Source: Phormidesmis sp963789215 (GTDB lineage Bacteria > Cyanobacteriota > Cyanobacteriia > Phormidesmidales > Phormidesmidaceae). Taken from it: a stretch of DNA of 64,000 nt. The stretch is from NCBI GenBank assembly GCA_963789215.1, contig CAWBJY010000014.1:1-64000 (forward strand), given 5' to 3'. Positions 61,574-64,000 of this stretch are shown piece after piece. The position numbers and the translations under genes are program-made. How positions within the stretch are numbered: position 1 is the stretch's first letter; the number at the start of each line of letters is the position of its first letter. A model generated the notes under the pieces. That model was not told the origin of the DNA and ran no database searches. It was given only the letters and a program-made list of their open reading frames with translations.

Positions 61574-61624
61574 AGACAACATGTTCTCAAAGACAATATG
61601 TTCTCGAAGACAACATGTTCTCAA
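61574..61624. repeat. Three tandem 17-bp repeats with AACATGTT core
   Basis: AGACAACATGTTCTCAA, AGACAATATGTTCTCGA and AGACAACATGTTCTCAA, at 61574, 61591 and 61608, followed by a partial fourth. Located about 100 bp upstream of the porin start (61471, minus strand). Each unit contains a short palindrome, so multiple binding sites for a regulator are likely. Confidence 0.7.
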
Positions 61625-61644
61625 AGACAAAAACAGATCTACGG

Positions 61645-63054
61645 TTACTCGCGATCGCCCGGCAAAACCATATTGAGCACTAAAGCAGTTAACCCACCGG
61701 TACTAATACCCGAAGAAAAAATGCTCTTAACCAGCGTCGGCATCTTGTCCAAAGCATCTGGAACAACGCTCACGCCCAGACCCAAGCCCAGCGACACCGC
61801 TAAAATAATCGACGCTCTCTTATCTAAATTAACCGTAGAGATAATTTTGACGCCCGCCACCGCCACTGTCCCAAACATAATGATCGTAGCTCCACCCAAT
61901 ACCGGCTGCGGAATGGTTTGAAAAACGCCCGCAATGACCGGAACAAGGCCCAGCAGCACAAATACGCCAGCGATAAAAAAGCCAACGTAGCGACTGCCAA
62001 TCCCCGTAAGCTGAATGACGCCGTTGTTTTGGCTAAAGGTAGTATTCGGAAAAGTGTTGAAAACAGCTGCGATCGCAGAATTTACCCCATCGCCCAAAAT
62101 TCCGCCTTGAATGCGATCAAAATACTTCTTCCCAGCAATCGGCTGCCCGGTCAGTAAAGAAGTCGCCGTCAGATCGCCCGTAGACTCAATGGTTGTAATT
62201 AAAAACAAAAAGGCAAAAGGAATAAAAGCAGCAGCATTAAAGCCAAACCCATACTTAAAAGGAATTGGGATTGTAAAAGCAGGCAAACCAGCAAGATTGC
62301 CAAAATTCACCAGCCCCATCGGAATCGCCACAAGGTAACCAACCAGCAAACCGATAGCCACAGAAGACATTCTTAGGAAATTGTTCCTAACGCTGTTCAA
62401 AACAACAATAATCCCCAGCACCAGCCCTGCCAACAAAAGATTAGAAGGATTTCCAAAAGTCTCATCCGCTATAGCCGCAAATCCTCCTGCCATACTGGTC
62501 ATACCCACGTTAACCAGTGTCAGACCAATCAGCGTCACCACAATCCCCGTAACCAAAGGCGTCACAATGCGGCTAGCCAGCTGAATAAATCGACTCAGCA
62601 CCATCTCGATAAACGAGCCAAAAAAGCAAAGCCCAAAAATAGTTCCTAGCGCCTCTTGAGGCGTTCCACCTGCACCCGTAACGGCCAATCCTGCCGCAAT
62701 AATGGGGCCAATAAAAGCAAAGCTAGTCCCCTGTATGCTGAGTAAGCCCGAGCCAACTGGCCCTATTTTTTTAGCCTGAATAAACGTCGCAATTCCCGAG
62801 ACAAACAAAGACATACTCACTAAATAGGCGCTGTCAGCTGGTGGCAGCTGAAGCGCACCCGAGATAATGAGCGCGGGCGTGATAATGCCCACAAAGCAGG
62901 CAAACACATGCTGAATAGCTGCAAAAATAGCATCGCGCAGCGGGGGTCTATCTTCTAAACCATAAATGAGATCGTGCTCAATCGGCGCGTCTGGCGCTAG
63001 CAGCACTTCTTCCCTGGTAACGGGTTCATTCGTGATCATGTCAGGATTGTCCAT
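61645..63054 (-). CDS. NCS2 nucleobase permease (xanthine/uracil/urate family)
   Basis: A 469-aa proton- or sodium-coupled importer of purines, uracil or urate, with about 14 TM segments. The family motif QNNGVIQLTG (SQNNGVIQLTGIGSR) is in TM10, and GLLSIQGTSFAFIGPI in TM3 supplies the conserved Gln/Ser. The start was placed at MDNPDMIT (63054); an upstream ATG at 63087 is possible. Same strand as the downstream-lying porin and upstream M20 hydrolase, suggesting purine or ureide use. Confidence 0.9.
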   Translation of the reverse strand: MDNPDMITNEPVTREEVLLAPDAPIEHDLIYGLEDRPPLRDAIFAAIQHVFACFVGIITPALIISGALQLPPADSAYLVSMSLFVSGIATFIQAKKIGPVGSGLLSIQGTSFAFIGPIIAAGLAVTGAGGTPQEALGTIFGLCFFGSFIEMVLSRFIQLASRIVTPLVTGIVVTLIGLTLVNVGMTSMAGGFAAIADETFGNPSNLLLAGLVLGIIVVLNSVRNNFLRMSSVAIGLLVGYLVAIPMGLVNFGNLAGLPAFTIPIPFKYGFGFNAAAFIPFAFLFLITTIESTGDLTATSLLTGQPIAGKKYFDRIQGGILGDGVNSAIAAVFNTFPNTTFSQNNGVIQLTGIGSRYVGFFIAGVFVLLGLVPVIAGVFQTIPQPVLGGATIIMFGTVAVAGVKIISTVNLDKRASIILAVSLGLGLGVSVVPDALDKMPTLVKSIFSSGISTGGLTALVLNMVLPGDRE

Positions 63055-63367
63055 AAAGAATTGTTTCCAGAAGTTCAAGACCAACAAAAAAATGCCGTTC
63101 TAGCAAAAAGACCTGCAGCCAACAAAAGCACTAACTTTCTATCAGCCTGTTCTTCCTATTGTTGTCAATATCACAAGAGGCTCGCCTACTAAAAGCAATT
63201 AGTAAAAGCAAGTAGAATTGTATACAACCTATAGGAGAAGTGGATAGTAGAAAAGTATTACAAGCCACACTTTTGATTTTTCTTAGAATTCTCTAGAACT
63301 TATCCAAAACTTGTCCAAACGGCTTGCCTCCATGGCGATTTTTAACGGCGCTGTTCAACGCCTATTC
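63055..63367. other. Intergenic region, 313 bp
   Basis: Between the permease and the hydrolase. AT-rich. No repeat, hairpin with a U-tract or reading frame was convincing. Confidence 0.4.
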
Positions 63368-64000
63368 TTAGCGATAAAGCCGATCTAGCTTGAGCAGTGT
63401 TCCGAGTAAAACATTAGCGCCCTGGGTGCACTGCTCAGGCGAAGTATACTCATCTCCCGAATGGCTAATGCCCTCTTTACTAGGCACAAAAATCATGCCC
63501 ATATCGGTAAAGCGCCCGACCTCTTGAGCATCGTGGCTAGCGCGGCTCGGCAAGTGAGTATAGCTAAAGCCCATCTCCTCACAGCTTTCCACAATCAGCG
63601 ATTGCACCATCTCCGAAGCCAGAGTAGGCTCTACCTGCAACTCCGATCGAATGCGAATCCGCGTCCGACTAGCCACCGCTACCGTCTCTATTTTGCGACG
63701 AAGCTGTTCAATCATATGAGCAATCACCTCAGGCGAAAGGTCACGAATATCCAGACTCAGCTCGACGGTTCCTGGCACGGTGTTAATTGAGTTAGGCCAA
63801 ATTTGCAAAGTGCCAACGGTCGCAACCGGATCGCCCGGATAGTGTTTAGCAATATCTTCTATCGCCAAAATCAGATGAGACGCCGTTGTCAGCGCATCGC
63901 GGCGCATATGCATAGGCGTAGTGCCCGCATGATTCGAGCGCCCCTCAATCGTAATTCGATGACGCTGCTGGCCGACGATCCCCTCCACCACACCAATATC
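63368..64000 (-). CDS. M20-family carbamoylase/allantoate amidohydrolase, partial
   Basis: The C-terminal about 210 residues of a zinc-dependent amidohydrolase; the start lies beyond the right edge. It has the dimerisation/lid domain motif GRSNHAGTTPMHMRRDAL, then SRASHDAQEVG (a catalytic-domain His) and FVPSKEGISHSGDEYTS. The family includes N-carbamoyl-L-amino-acid hydrolases, beta-ureidopropionases and allantoate amidohydrolases; these motifs do not discriminate. Its position beside an NCS2 permease favours ureide or pyrimidine catabolism. Metal ligands of the N-terminal half are outside the window. Confidence 0.85.
   Translation of the reverse strand, partial: DIGVVEGIVGQQRHRITIEGRSNHAGTTPMHMRRDALTTASHLILAIEDIAKHYPGDPVATVGTLQIWPNSINTVPGTVELSLDIRDLSPEVIAHMIEQLRRKIETVAVASRTRIRIRSELQVEPTLASEMVQSLIVESCEEMGFSYTHLPSRASHDAQEVGRFTDMGMIFVPSKEGISHSGDEYTSPEQCTQGANVLLGTLLKLDRLYR

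Noticed and set aside
1..64000. tRNA and rRNA genes
   Set aside because: No TTCGANTC-type T-arm with a matching cloverleaf, and no rRNA-like stretch, was found on either strand by eye.

Overview
The window is cyanobacterial. The HIP1 octamer GCGATCGC recurs throughout. There is a biliverdin-type phytochrome kinase, a CYP38/TLP40-like lumenal cyclophilin, an SLH-domain outer-membrane porin, an acyl-lipid desaturase, an NrtS-type transporter and the efp-accB pair. Gene content and style suggest a filamentous Leptolyngbya-like lineage; this is inference and no 16S rRNA is present. No tRNA, rRNA or CRISPR array was recognised.

Region 1 (1 to ~12.66 kb) is an accessory, plasmid-derived segment. 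It holds a MobA-type relaxase broken by a 2-bp deletion and an insertion sequence (IS), a second unrelated IS with a perfect 8-bp target duplication, a broken DUF2442-like gene, an HNH endonuclease pair, a Phd/PIN toxin-antitoxin pair, and a type Ib partition locus (ParA plus a small ribbon-helix-helix protein). Five 19-bp iterons lie upstream of parA, and the same motif recurs around an unknown 264-aa gene. A truncated Cys-rich gene, a second copy of the first IS in opposite orientation and a dead IS66-type transposase follow.

Region 2 (12.7 to 33.3 kb) is chromosomal in character and rich in signalling. A bacteriophytochrome hybrid kinase and a REC-histidine kinase form an operon. Then come a metallophosphoesterase, a fusion of a Walker-A-defective adenylate kinase to thioredoxin, an SDR-like protein, a HAD phosphatase, a desaturase, inorganic pyrophosphatase, a multi-domain response regulator with a single-REC partner, a pentapeptide protein, a PAS-GAF-PAS kinase, a metallo-beta-lactamase-fold protein that has lost metal ligands, and a membrane protein.

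Region 3 (33.4 to 55 kb) carries an RND efflux pump with its adaptor, an OppC-like permease, a glycosyltransferase, and housekeeping genes: accB, efp, cyclophilin, thiL, rpmF, nrtS-like, sbcC, a RelE-type toxin-antitoxin pair, pgsA, a cation diffusion facilitator, tmk, holB and nudC.

Region 4 (55 to 64 kb) has a DUF1800/DUF1501 pair and a LysR regulator flanked by two minus-strand genes. These two genes share a duplicated promoter, leader and CTTTACAT-N11-ATGTAAAG-type operator. A porin, a purine/uracil permease and the C-terminal part of an M20-family carbamoylase or allantoate hydrolase follow, the last running off the right edge.

The most unusual items are the LysR mini-regulon (57.7 to 59.4 kb), the kinase-thioredoxin fusion (18.9 kb), and the iteron-rich partition module with its unknown 264-aa companion (6.9 to 9.5 kb).
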